Positions 8,268 through 17,023 of a stretch of DNA of 64,000 nt are shown piece by piece; position 1 is the first letter of the stretch; every line of letters starts with the position of its first letter. The stretch spans positions 1 to 64,000 of the forward strand of contig NATV01000103.1 in NCBI GenBank assembly GCA_003094535.1, in the 5' to 3' direction. Source of the DNA: a gamma proteobacterium symbiont of Ctena orbiculata. Its GTDB lineage: Bacteria; Pseudomonadota; Gammaproteobacteria; Chromatiales; Chromatiaceae. The translations under genes were made by a program, and so were the position numbers. A model generated the notes under the pieces. That model was not told where the DNA came from. It made no database searches and saw nothing but the letters and a program-made list of their open reading frames with translations.

Positions 8268-9458
8268 CTAGGTAAGGGAGAGCAGTGCCGAGACCAACAT
8301 TTTCGAATCGTAGTAAGGGGCGCTCTGAGCAGTGACAAGGGTTGTGTCGATGACCTGGATACCGAACTCCTGCAGATGCTTGGCAGAGAGTCCCGACGGG
8401 TAGTGACCGTTTTTGTTGTCAAGGAGGATAAAATTCAAAAGGTTTCCCTTGGCGCGATCGGACTGTCCCCTACCCAAATAGTGCAGCAATCGACGCACGG
8501 CGTCGTCGAGCCCCATCCCCAGCTGTTCCGGATCCTTTCCCAGATTCGGCACGTAGACCTTGGGACAGCCGTTTTCCGCTATCGCTGCACCGACGCCTCG
8601 AGGCATCAGGTTGGCCACCAGGCTGGAATAGAAGCTGCCGGGCGGATAGACAATCAGATCCGCTTTCTGGATCAGCTTGTGATTTTTTTTACGCAGCTGC
8701 GATTCCACGGGCGCATAGCTATCCCTCTGCCGCGAGAGGCAGAGATGCTTCACCGGGCTCTCAAGGGGAGAGACCTCCTTGCCGGTTAGGAGGTGCTGAC
8801 CGACGATGCGGCTGCCATCCTCCAGCTCCGCCGCCAGATGGTAGTTGTCGTTAACCACCGCACGCACCATTCCCTGCACGCCGACCAGTTTTTCGAAGAG
8901 AAATATGATCGGATCGAGATGTTCATGGTTGTTGAGATAACCCCCGGTCAGAACCAGGTTGCCGATGCTGGCTCCACGCAGATCGAACTTCGCCGGCATG
9001 GCATCGTAAAAGTATCCCAACTGGTTACGGATGATACGCCGGATCGGATTGCTCACCGGTTCCACCAGCGGGTGTCTGCCTCTGATCATCGACTCCAGCT
9101 GGTGCAGCAGCTCGCCCTTGCCGGTCTTCCCGGAAAAACGGTAGGTCAAAAGATCGTAGACCTCCGGGTGGCCGGTAACGGTCTCATCCGCCAATGCGAT
9201 GAGGCGGCTGCGCAGATCGCCGATCGAGGGCATGTCGAACGCCTGCCGCAGCTTGGCGGAACTGCCGCCGGAGTCGAAGGGGGTGACCAGATGAATCGAG
9301 TTGTGGGTGTAGTTTTTCAATACCCTGCTCACTTCATTGAGGGCGCTGCCCCCGCTGAAGAAGAGCATCCTGGGTCCAAGTTCAGGGCTCTTTTGGTAGC
9401 GACTGATACGGAGGGGATCGGGAATGCGCACTGCGCGGGTTACATAGGTGCCTTTCAT
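8268..9458 (-). CDS. CofD-like protein, GAK-system type
   Basis: A 396-residue member of the CofD/YvcK superfamily, which includes 2-phospho-lactate transferase. The N-terminal PELGPRMLFFSGGSALNEV and the PFDSGGSSAKLR segment form the nucleotide/phosphate-binding region; ASIGNLVLTGGY and YPPGSFYSSLVANL are further conserved blocks. From memory of the family, the long HNSIHLVTPFDSGGSS block and the overall layout are closest to the CofD-related proteins of the so-called GAK system, where they accompany an ATP-grasp enzyme and an HprK-related kinase. None of those partners is nearby. Substrate unknown. It is divergent from the DUF4870 gene. Confidence 0.8.
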   Translation of the reverse strand: MKGTYVTRAVRIPDPLRISRYQKSPELGPRMLFFSGGSALNEVSRVLKNYTHNSIHLVTPFDSGGSSAKLRQAFDMPSIGDLRSRLIALADETVTGHPEVYDLLTYRFSGKTGKGELLHQLESMIRGRHPLVEPVSNPIRRIIRNQLGYFYDAMPAKFDLRGASIGNLVLTGGYLNNHEHLDPIIFLFEKLVGVQGMVRAVVNDNYHLAAELEDGSRIVGQHLLTGKEVSPLESPVKHLCLSRQRDSYAPVESQLRKKNHKLIQKADLIVYPPGSFYSSLVANLMPRGVGAAIAENGCPKVYVPNLGKDPEQLGMGLDDAVRRLLHYLGRGQSDRAKGNLLNFILLDNKNGHYPSGLSAKHLQEFGIQVIDTTLVTAQSAPYYDSKMLVSALLSLT

Positions 9459-9701
9459 GAAGCGTCTATTCGCTCAACTGCCGCTCGCAGTGCTCTATAG
9501 GGTCTACAATGATCCCGGTTTGAAAACAGAAAAGATACACAATCACCACCAGACAGGCTAATTATAGTATGGAATCCATGTTGCAGAAGAGCTTCCCCGA
9601 TTTAGCGCGTAACCCGACTCTCCAACCATCTCCATTTCTAATTGTATCGAGGTTGGATAAACTCCCTGGCATATCTCTATGAACAGTGACATGATGTAGG
9701 T

Positions 9702-10064
9702 ATGAACCTATCGGCAAGCCAAATCGACGCCAACAACAACGATCGCGACAAGAACCTCACCATGGCTGTTTATGCACTGCAGGCGATATCGTTCCTGTTC
9801 GTGGTTACCTTTCTGGTTGCTGTCATCATCAATTATGTCAAACGTGATGATGTCAGGGGAAGCTGGCTGGAATCACACTTCAGGTGGCAGATACGCACCT
9901 TCTGGTTCAGCCTGCTGTGGATGAGCATCGGTTTCGTCACCTCCTTTATCCTCGTAGGCTATCTGCTGCTGTTTGCCAATGCGGTCTGGTTGATCTACCG
10001 CATCATCAAGGGCTGGCTGAGACTCTCGGAAGGAAGGGAGATGTATAGCTTGAGCAACGGCTGA
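9702..10064 (+). CDS. DUF4870-like small membrane protein
   Basis: A 120-residue protein with three predicted membrane helices (about 21-45, 66-85 and 87-107). The arrangement YALQAISFLFVVTFLVAVII, then ESHFRWQIRTFWFSLLW, then a final helix followed by RIIKGWLRLSEG, is typical of DUF4870. Function unknown. GTAGG just before ATG 9702 is a modest ribosome binding site. The next membrane-protein gene begins 11 bases after the stop, so the two are probably an operon. Confidence 0.8.
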   Translation: MNLSASQIDANNNDRDKNLTMAVYALQAISFLFVVTFLVAVIINYVKRDDVRGSWLESHFRWQIRTFWFSLLWMSIGFVTSFILVGYLLLFANAVWLIYRIIKGWLRLSEGREMYSLSNG

Positions 10065-10075
10065 ATTTCTCGAGT

Positions 10076-10864
10076 ATGCAACAACCGCGTCACCCAGCCC
10101 TATCGATGCAGCGCTTCAAAGAGGCCCTGATCCGCGGGGCGATCTGGGCCTTTATCGGCCTCCTCTACGCCATGCTGTTTGTCTTCCTGGCCGCGTTTGC
10201 CGACCATTGGCGGCTGCCCATCGATTCCAATCTCATTGCCGCCGTGCTTGCCGGCACCCTGGGCGCCCTGATCTACAGCAGTATGCGGCTTGCGGTATTG
10301 ATGACAACCATTGTCTCACCCCTCTCCATCTTCTATTTCATTCTCAGCGATCCGCCGGTAGACCTGCTTCTGCTCCTGATCCTGGTCTCTGTCGCGGGAG
10401 CGGTTGTCGGCGCCCTCTACGGGATCTTTTCCATGGGCTCCAGGGTGAATCGTGCGGATGCAAAAACCCTGGCCGGGTTCAGTGCCGGCTGGTTGGCCGC
10501 GCTCGTCTATCTGCTGCTTTCCAGCGCTACCGATGCGATCCCGATCAGTATCATGGTGGCCCTGCTCTGTCCCCTGACCGGTATCCTCTATGTCGCCATG
10601 GTACCCGGGTTTATCAAGCTCTACGACAACCTGTTGCCGCCGTTGGGAGATGGCTTGATGGTGGGTGTCGGGGTATCGGCTTTTATCGCCCTCTGTTTAT
10701 TCGTCATGATCGGCAGTATCGACGACAGTGTCGCCGGACCCATGGTTGACGCCTTGAACGTGATTCACAACAACCTGCCGGGCGCGGTGGCGGGGGGTAT
10801 CATCGGCGCCGGATTGGCGGGTATCGCCTCGGGGCTGCTGTTGACCGACTGGCAGGACCTATAG
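10076..10864 (+). CDS. Polytopic membrane protein of unknown function
   Basis: A 262-residue, very hydrophobic protein with about seven to eight predicted membrane helices and several glycine-rich turns (VAGAVVGALYGIFSMGSRVN, and the C-terminal PGAVAGGIIGAGLAG). I recognise no family. The glycine-rich repeats separated by loops look like a channel, carrier or scaffold, but this is only appearance. It follows the DUF4870 gene by 11 bases; an ATG at residue 11 is an alternative start. The stop is followed by a small palindrome and a repeat element. Confidence 0.65.
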   Translation: MQQPRHPALSMQRFKEALIRGAIWAFIGLLYAMLFVFLAAFADHWRLPIDSNLIAAVLAGTLGALIYSSMRLAVLMTTIVSPLSIFYFILSDPPVDLLLLLILVSVAGAVVGALYGIFSMGSRVNRADAKTLAGFSAGWLAALVYLLLSSATDAIPISIMVALLCPLTGILYVAMVPGFIKLYDNLLPPLGDGLMVGVGVSAFIALCLFVMIGSIDDSVAGPMVDALNVIHNNLPGAVAGGIIGAGLAGIASGLLLTDWQDL

Positions 10865-10899
10865 CTCGATCTACTACTGTGACTCTTCAAAAAAGAGTC

Positions 10900-10929
10900 C
10901 GCAAATGAACGCTAATAAACGCAAATTGT
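10900..10929. repeat. Three 10-base tandem units
   Basis: The sequence reads CGCAAATGAA, CGCTAATAAA, CGCAAATTGT in direct succession, one helical turn per unit. It follows directly on a 7-base-arm palindrome and lies about 55 bases before the long inverted repeat. It may be part of the same repeat element or a phased protein-binding site. Confidence 0.6.
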
Positions 10930-10985
10930 TACCTGATTACTCACAATACTCAGCCATTGATTCCGCTCTCGATTTAAGCACAGTA

Positions 10986-11097
10986 GTCTCTGTGGACTTG
11001 AGTTGTCTAGGAAAGCGTTGGCCGCAGGGAAGCGGCCATCGAGCGCCCAGGGATGGGTTCACAGCGACTTTCCTAGACAACTCAAGTCCACAGAGAC
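10986..11097. repeat. Long perfect inverted repeat with structured centre
   Basis: Two perfectly complementary 30-base arms (10986-11015 and 11068-11097; the left arm begins GTCTCTGTGG and ends GGAAAG) enclose 52 bases. The centre holds its own stem of 7 bases (TGGCCGC, 6-base loop, GCGGCCA). There is no T-run, so it is not a simple terminator. The structure resembles a REP/BIME or a miniature inverted-repeat element. No second copy lies in this window. Confidence 0.85.
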
Positions 11098-11171
11098 GGT
11101 CCCAGATGATGCACCGAATGCCAGTGTGATCCAGAAACTGCGATAGGTTAGAGTTGGGTAATCCTCCTTCG

Positions 11172-12587
11172 CTACCACTCCGAATGGACGAAACCCCACT
11201 CCGGGTGGTCCAGGCGCTCATAGGTGTGGGCGCCGAAGGCGTCGCGTTGCGCCTGGGTCAGGTTTTGCGGCAGGCGCTCGGTGCGGTAGCTGTCGAAATA
11301 GTTGAGGCAGGCGCTCAGTACCGGAACCGGAATCCCGGCGATGGTGGCAAACCCTATCACCCTGCGCCATGCCCCCTGCAACCCCTGTAGCTCGCTCCCC
11401 AAGGCGGGATCAAGCATCAGGTTCCGCGGTTTCTGCTCCTTTGCATAGGCATCGCGAATGGGATCGAGCAGGCGCGCCCTGATAATGCATCCCCCCTTCC
11501 ATATCCGTGCAATCTCCGCCAGGTCGATCGACCACTCATAGCGTTCCGAGGCGCTTTGAATCAGGTCCAGTCCCTGTGCATAGGCGGTAATCCTCGACGC
11601 GTAGATAGCGCCATGGAGGTCAGCCAAGAGGTATTCCCTCTCCGCCGGAGGCTTCAGCGTCGGCCCCTGGAGCAGACGGGATGCCGACATCCGCTGCTCC
11701 TTCAGGGAGGAGAGCAGCCGTGCATCCACCGCGGCGGCAATCCCGGGCACGGCCACAGCCTGTTCCAGGGCTGCCTGAACGGTCCAGCGCCCGGTACCCT
11801 TCTGACCCGCCTTGTCCACCACCAGGCTCACCAGCGGTAGGCCACTGTCGCCGTCCACGGTCTTCATCACCTGGGCCGTCAGTTCAACCAGAAACGACTC
11901 CATCGGCCCCTGGTTCCACTGTTCGAACTGCTCGGCCATCTCGCTTTCAGCGAGACCCAGACCCCGCCCCATCAGGTCATAGACCTCAGCCAAAAGCTGC
12001 ATGTCCGCATATTCGATACCGTTGTGCACCATCTTGACGAAATGGCCGGCACCGTCAGGTCCCACATGGGTGACACAGGCTCCCGCCTCGGTCTGGGCGG
12101 TGATCGCCTCGAATACCGCGCTTACTTCTGCATAGGACTCCCGCGATCCTCCCGGCATCATCGAGGGGCCGAGTCGCGCCCCCTCCTCGCCGCCGGAGAT
12201 GCCGACACCGACAAAATGAAGCCCTTTGTCGCGAAGGGTACGCTCACGGCGCCGGGTATCCTCGAACCATGAGTTACCGCCATCCATGATGATGTCGCCG
12301 GGTTCCAGGAGCAGGATCAAGCGTTCGATCACCTGATCCACCGGATCTCCCGCCTTGATCATCAAGAGGATACGCCGCGGTCGCTCCAGCATGGCGACAA
12401 AGCGGGCCATCTCCGGATCGCCGCCAAAGCGCCGATCCCGGTTTTGCGACAAAAACTCCGTGATTGCCTCGCTGCGCCGATTCCATACCGCAACCGGGAA
12501 ACCCTTATCCTCCATGTTCAGCGCCAGGTTGCGTCCCATGACCCCGAGTCCGATGAGGCCGATATGAAACTGCTTCTGTTCAGACAT
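11172..12587 (-). CDS. gnd: 6-phosphogluconate dehydrogenase, decarboxylating
   Basis: Oxidises and decarboxylates 6-phosphogluconate to ribulose 5-phosphate, making NADPH. Full-length 471-residue enzyme. The dinucleotide fold GLIGLGVMGRNLALN is at residues 10-24, MDGGNSWFED at 101-110, GISGGEEGARLGPSMMPGG at 129-147, and the catalytic Lys185 with His188-Asn189 in HFVKMVHNGIEY. It is the last gene of zwf-pgl-gnd, starting 49 bases after pgl, with AGGA ahead of the ATG. Confidence 0.97.
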   Translation of the reverse strand: MSEQKQFHIGLIGLGVMGRNLALNMEDKGFPVAVWNRRSEAITEFLSQNRDRRFGGDPEMARFVAMLERPRRILLMIKAGDPVDQVIERLILLLEPGDIIMDGGNSWFEDTRRRERTLRDKGLHFVGVGISGGEEGARLGPSMMPGGSRESYAEVSAVFEAITAQTEAGACVTHVGPDGAGHFVKMVHNGIEYADMQLLAEVYDLMGRGLGLAESEMAEQFEQWNQGPMESFLVELTAQVMKTVDGDSGLPLVSLVVDKAGQKGTGRWTVQAALEQAVAVPGIAAAVDARLLSSLKEQRMSASRLLQGPTLKPPAEREYLLADLHGAIYASRITAYAQGLDLIQSASERYEWSIDLAEIARIWKGGCIIRARLLDPIRDAYAKEQKPRNLMLDPALGSELQGLQGAWRRVIGFATIAGIPVPVLSACLNYFDSYRTERLPQNLTQAQRDAFGAHTYERLDHPEWGFVHSEW

Positions 12588-12636
12588 CGTCTGTTCCTAT
12601 CAGTGGTATTCGTGGTTCACTCGCTTGGGACATCCG

Positions 12637-13326
12637 CTAATAACCCAAGCGTTGATCTTCTGGCAGCGATCGGGCTGCCCGGTTATCCATCAACCAGTCC
12701 CCCCCCAGTGCAAGGGCGGCCGGTACGTCGTGATTTACCAGGGCGCTGCGAACCGCATCGGCCTTCTCCTCCCCCTGCACCATGACCAGGAGGTGGCTGG
12801 CGCCTTGGATCACCGGAGGCGTGATGGTCAAGCGCTGCAACGGCGACTTGGTGGCGATCGCCGGTATCACCCGCCGCTCCTCTTCATCCAGGGCCACCGA
12901 ACCGGGAAATATCGACGCCGTGTGTCCATCGTCCCCCACGCCGAGCAGGAGGATGTCGATCCGCTGCGGCAGAACCAGTTCGTAGGCCCTCGCCGCCTTG
13001 TCGGGATCCTCTTCGCCGCACATGCGGTAGACATTCATGCCTTCGGGTCGATCACCATCGGGAAACAGGCTGTGCATCACCGAGAAGTAGTTGCTCTCCG
13101 GGGTGTTCACCGGCACACAGCGCTCATCGCCGAAATAGAGGTTGATGCGCGACCAGGGAAGCTCCTTGCGCGCAGCCAGGCGCTGATAGACGGGCAGCGG
13201 CGTCGCGCCGCCGGCCAGCATCAGATGGCATCGCTGCGACGCCTCGAGCACCTGCTGGATCTTGTTGAAGATCCACCGCTCCGCCTGTTCGACAAACTCC
13301 GATTGGTCGACAATGAAACGTTCCAT
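12637..13326 (-). CDS. pgl: 6-phosphogluconolactonase
   Basis: Hydrolyses 6-phosphogluconolactone, the second step of the oxidative pentose-phosphate route. The 229-residue protein has the SugarP-isomerase-like fold of this family, with LAGGATPLPVYQRLA, the INLYFGDERCVP block and ILLLGVGDDGHTASIFPGS. ATG 13326 was chosen because it shares one base with the zwf stop (TGATG), giving translational coupling and the normal family length; the reading frame stays open further upstream inside zwf. Confidence 0.95.
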   Translation of the reverse strand: MERFIVDQSEFVEQAERWIFNKIQQVLEASQRCHLMLAGGATPLPVYQRLAARKELPWSRINLYFGDERCVPVNTPESNYFSVMHSLFPDGDRPEGMNVYRMCGEEDPDKAARAYELVLPQRIDILLLGVGDDGHTASIFPGSVALDEEERRVIPAIATKSPLQRLTITPPVIQGASHLLVMVQGEEKADAVRSALVNHDVPAALALGGDWLMDNRAARSLPEDQRLGY

Positions 13327-14861
13327 CAGCAGATCTCCCGCCATTGACGACCTTGACCATGCATCAGATTTTCGGCCTCCACGGGGCCTTCGCTGCCCTC
13401 TGCGTAGAATACGGGTTGTCGTTTTATCGCCCCCTCCCAACTGCTAAGAATGGGCGTCACGAAGCGCCAGGCAAACTCCACCTCGTCGCGTCGGGCAAAC
13501 AGCGTGGCATCCCCCTTTACCGCATCGAGCAAGAGTCGTTCATAGGCATCCCTGATCGGATGAGCGTAAGTCTCGGAGTAGCTGAAGTCCATCTCCACCG
13601 AAGCCACCTCCATCTCGCCACCGGGGCGCTTGCTGGAGATTTTCAGGGCCATGCCCGCATCGGGCTGGATGCGGATGGTCAACACATTCGGTTCGAGATC
13701 CTGGCAGACATCGTCACGCCCAAACAGGCATAAGGGTACGGGACGAAACACCACGGAGATCTCCGTCAGGCGCTGCGAAAGGTGCTTGCCGACGCGCAGA
13801 AAGAACGGCACGCCCTGCCAACGCCAGTTGTCGATAAAACACATGATGGCGGCGTAAGTAGGCGTTCTCGACTCCCGATCCACGTTCTCCTCGTCGCGGT
13901 AACCGCGGTACTGGCCGAACACCACATTCTTGAAGACCTCCTCTGCGGTGAATTGGCGCAGGGAGCGAAGCACTTCAACCCGCTTGTCGCGTATATCATC
14001 GGCGGCGAAGGAGACCGGAGGTTCCATGGCGCAGAGGGAAAGAACCTGAAGCAGGTGACTCTGTACCATATCCCGCACCACGCCGGTCCTGTCGTAGAAC
14101 CTGCCCCGTCCCTCGACGCCGATCGACTCTGCCGCGGTGATCTGAACGTGGTCGATATATTTACGATTCCATAGCGGCTCGAATATGGTGTTGCCGAGAC
14201 GGGCAACCAGGATATTCTGTACCGTCTCCTTGCCCAGATAGTGATCGATGCGATAGACCTGATCCTCCTGCAACACCTCGGCGACGATCCGGTTCAGATC
14301 GCTCGCCGATTCAAGATCACGTCCATAGGGTTTCTCCAAAATGATCCGGGTCCAGGGGCTATCAGCGCCGCCCGCCTGCAGCAGACCGGCCTCACTCAGG
14401 CGGTGTAGGATTATGGGTGCAGCGGAGGGAGGTGTGGCCAGGTAGAAGAGACGGTTGCCGTCGCTGCCGATGAGTCTCTCCACCGCCTCCAATCCGTTGC
14501 GCAATGCCGCATAACCCTCAGGGTCCTCAAAATTGCCCTCCACATAGCTGATGCGCTGGCTGAATCCCTGCCACAGCTTTTCGTCGATGGGTTGGGCTCG
14601 GGAATAGTTACCGAGGCCATCCAGCAGAAGATCGCGATATTGATCATCGCTTTGCGGACTGCGGCTGTAGCCGATCACGGCGAAACGCTCATCCAGCGCC
14701 TCTTCCCGCACCATGTTATAGAGCGCGGGTATCAGTTTACGCCTGGTCAAGTCGCCTGCGGCGCCGAAAATGACCAAGACACAGGGCTCCAACCGGTCCG
14801 CCTGTAGAAACAACTCGCTGGCGTCAATGCGTTGATGAGGAGAAAGATCTGTGACTCTCAT
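13326..14861 (-). CDS. zwf: Glucose-6-phosphate 1-dehydrogenase
   Basis: First and usually rate-setting enzyme of the oxidative pentose-phosphate route, making NADPH and 6-phosphogluconolactone. The 511-residue protein carries the NADP-binding VIFGAAGDLTRRKLIPALYN and the active-site RIDHYLGKETVQN. ATG 14861 gives the usual family length; the frame extends 25 codons further upstream without family similarity. It heads zwf-pgl-gnd. The intergenic region upstream is AT-rich and probably contains the promoter, but no convincing hexamers were seen. Confidence 0.96.
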   Translation of the reverse strand: MRVTDLSPHQRIDASELFLQADRLEPCVLVIFGAAGDLTRRKLIPALYNMVREEALDERFAVIGYSRSPQSDDQYRDLLLDGLGNYSRAQPIDEKLWQGFSQRISYVEGNFEDPEGYAALRNGLEAVERLIGSDGNRLFYLATPPSAAPIILHRLSEAGLLQAGGADSPWTRIILEKPYGRDLESASDLNRIVAEVLQEDQVYRIDHYLGKETVQNILVARLGNTIFEPLWNRKYIDHVQITAAESIGVEGRGRFYDRTGVVRDMVQSHLLQVLSLCAMEPPVSFAADDIRDKRVEVLRSLRQFTAEEVFKNVVFGQYRGYRDEENVDRESRTPTYAAIMCFIDNWRWQGVPFFLRVGKHLSQRLTEISVVFRPVPLCLFGRDDVCQDLEPNVLTIRIQPDAGMALKISSKRPGGEMEVASVEMDFSYSETYAHPIRDAYERLLLDAVKGDATLFARRDEVEFAWRFVTPILSSWEGAIKRQPVFYAEGSEGPVEAENLMHGQGRQWREIC

Positions 14862-15307
14862 ATGACCCGCCTTTGGGCTTCTTTTTTTGTTCTCGGACCA
14901 TTTTATCCTATGTTTTATCACTAAAACCTGTATCAATCATGCTGCTTACTGCAATCAGATTGACAACTGTGTGCGATAGCTTGCATATCCCGCAATTTTG
15001 TAGGAGTTAGTGTAGCCTGCAATTAAAATTATTCCCAAATCCGTTGTATAATTACCATCCATAAACAAGTAATACGAATGAAACGATTTTAGCCGCCGGG
15101 CTGTCTAATCGATTTGGTTGGTACTCCATCATTACGAAAAAATGGCTACAGATCCGACTAACTGACCCATCGGTCTTGCCGGCGGTGTCATTGATGCTGT
15201 TTGGTTTACAGACTGCCGCCATCGGCGGCATATACCAAGGATCTGTCGCTTCAGCACATAATGCCTAACACTGTTTTTACTTTTTTATTTGCTTCGGGAA
15301 TTACACA
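14862..15307. other. AT-rich intergenic region between divergent zwf and the NYN gene
   Basis: About 446 bases with no protein-like frame. A perfect TATAAT lies at 15047-15052 on the plus strand, but its -35 region is poor. A TTGACA lies near 14961. A hairpin at 15214-15230 (TGCCGCC, loop ATC, GGCGGCA) lacks a T-run and would sit in the leader of the NYN gene if transcription began near 15060. Confidence 0.6.
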
Positions 15308-16147
15308 TTGCATCAAGATATCAAGATTGGCGTGTTTGTCGACGCCGAAAATGTTCGTTACAACGGTGGATACCAACTGCGCTATGACATCCTGAGGATG
15401 TTCGCAGCGCGTTATGGAGGATCGCTGCTTAGACTCAACACCTACATAGCCTTCGATCAGGAACGCGCCAAGGAAGATCCGGAGTATCGTCGTCGTGCCA
15501 TGACCTATCAGCAAATGGTCAGGGAGTTTGGCTGGAAGGTAATAGTCAAGAACGTCCGCCGCTATACCGATGATGAGGGTAACATCACCACCAAGGCAAA
15601 CGCGGATCTGGATATGGCGGTTGACGCCATGTTGCAATCGGACAAGCTCGATCTGCTGCTGCTGGTCACCGGCGATGGCGATTTTCTCCAAGTCGTCACC
15701 GCCCTGCAAGATCGCGGCTGTCGGGTAGAACTCCTCGGCTTCCGTAACGTTTCCCAGGAATTACGACGTCTCGTCGATGACTACTATTCGGGCTTTCTGA
15801 TCCCCGACCTGTTACCGATCTCCTATGAACCCCGAAATGAGTGGGGTGAACCGGGCTCCTGCGTCCGCGGTGTCTGTGCAAAATGGTTTCCCGAAAAGGG
15901 TTACGGTTTTCTACGATTTCTCAAGCGTATCGATCCCAATATGTGGATCATCGATCCGCGCCAGGATGGCTCCCCTTACGAAAGCGTCTTTTGCCATGCC
16001 AACGAACTGGCCGATGAGGTCACCGACGAGGTGATGTCGAATCGGGACTCCATACTCGAGTTCTACATCCAAAAGAGTGACAAGGATGAGGGCTACGTGG
16101 CAAACAACGTGCGGCTGGTGCCCAGCTACGGGGGGTCAGGCCTCTAA
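15308..16147 (+). CDS. NYN-domain (LabA-like) protein with C-terminal cold-shock-like domain
   Basis: A 279-residue protein. Residues 5-170 form a LabA/DUF88-type NYN (PIN-like) domain with the acidic metal-binding set: VDAEN at 11-15, ADLDMAVDA at 99-107 and TGDGDF at 121-126. NYN domains are predicted or proven ribonucleases. From about residue 186 comes an OB-fold like cold-shock proteins: CAKWFPEKGYGFLRF, then VFCHANEL, then LEFYIQ and ANNVRLV, interrupted by an insert of about 20 residues. A nuclease with an attached RNA-binding domain is inferred. The start is TTG 15308; no ATG fits. It appears to be transcribed alone. Confidence 0.85.
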   Translation: MHQDIKIGVFVDAENVRYNGGYQLRYDILRMFAARYGGSLLRLNTYIAFDQERAKEDPEYRRRAMTYQQMVREFGWKVIVKNVRRYTDDEGNITTKANADLDMAVDAMLQSDKLDLLLLVTGDGDFLQVVTALQDRGCRVELLGFRNVSQELRRLVDDYYSGFLIPDLLPISYEPRNEWGEPGSCVRGVCAKWFPEKGYGFLRFLKRIDPNMWIIDPRQDGSPYESVFCHANELADEVTDEVMSNRDSILEFYIQKSDKDEGYVANNVRLVPSYGGSGL

Positions 16148-16180
16148 CGATCCCTGATCAATACAGGAATCAAGGGAGCG

Positions 16181-16756
16181 TCAGCTCGGATCGAGGACGG
16201 TCTGGTAGCCGACGGTTCTGTCCGTGGCGCGAATTATGGTGCCGCCACGCAGGGGATAGCTTCCCGTTTCACGGTCGGCACAATAGAGTTTCAGCGACTC
16301 TTTTATCACCGGAAAGGCAAGCCTGTCCCAGGGTATCTCCTGCTCGTGGAACAATCTGACCTCCAGGCTTTCGTCGCCGGCGGCAAACTCAAGGTCGAGC
16401 AGCCGGCTGCGGAACAGCAGGTAGACCTGGTTTATGTGCGGCAGATTGAAGAGGGTGTAGAGCCCATCTATCTCCACCCGGGCACAAGCCTCCTCAAGGG
16501 TTTCCCGTGCAGCCCCTTGCTGACTGGTCTCGCCGTTCTCCATAAATCCTGCCGGCACGGTCCACAGGCCGTAGCGCGGTTCGATCGCCCTGCGGCAGAG
16601 GAGAATCTGCCGCTGCCACACAGGAATACATCCGACGACGATCTTTGGATTCTGGTAATGCACGGCACTGCAGCTCTCGCATACATACCTTGGCCTGTTG
16701 TCACCCTCGGGGACCTTGACCCCGACCTCCGCACCGCAGTGGCTGCAATACTTCAT
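16181..16756 (-). CDS. Nudix hydrolase with zinc ribbon
   Basis: A 191-residue Nudix enzyme that probably hydrolyses a nucleoside diphosphate derivative such as ADP-ribose or NADH. An N-terminal zinc ribbon (Cys4, Cys7, Cys26, Cys29) precedes the Nudix box, GFMENGETSQQGAARETLEE at residues 70-89, in which all catalytic glutamates are present. This layout is shared with NudC and with ADP-ribose pyrophosphatase-like enzymes; NudC itself is longer. Substrate not determinable from sequence. Confidence 0.88.
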   Translation of the reverse strand: MKYCSHCGAEVGVKVPEGDNRPRYVCESCSAVHYQNPKIVVGCIPVWQRQILLCRRAIEPRYGLWTVPAGFMENGETSQQGAARETLEEACARVEIDGLYTLFNLPHINQVYLLFRSRLLDLEFAAGDESLEVRLFHEQEIPWDRLAFPVIKESLKLYCADRETGSYPLRGGTIIRATDRTVGYQTVLDPS

Positions 16757-17023
16757 TCTTCAGAACCTATCGACTTAGCAGACAATATTGTCGCCGATTG
16801 TTGAAAACTCAGCCCGGAAGTCTATCACTCCCGGGCCAGGAATCACTGTTTACCGAGAATAGATGTCGTGTTGGCACCCGCTACAGCTCCCCCGGATTGT
16901 TGCTGTGAACCTGACTCCGGCAGTCAAAGGTACGACAACAGGCTAGTGACAATGATTCCTGATATGATGTCGCACCCATTGAATTAGCCAGCAGTCCACA
17001 ACGAACACGCAACGCCCCACGCC

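Larger units (their letters stand above)
10865..11171. other. Intergenic region rich in repeats
   Basis: About 307 bases without a credible gene. It holds a 19-base perfect palindrome at 10881-10899 (GACTCTT, 5-base loop, AAGAGTC), three near-identical 10-base units at 10900-10929, and a long inverted repeat at 10986-11097. Short open frames here are created by the inverted repeat and have no protein-like features. Confidence 0.8.

Noticed and set aside
8670-8700. T8 run that could mark a terminator
   Set aside because: It lies inside the CofD-like gene, encoding lysines on the other strand, with no stem before it.
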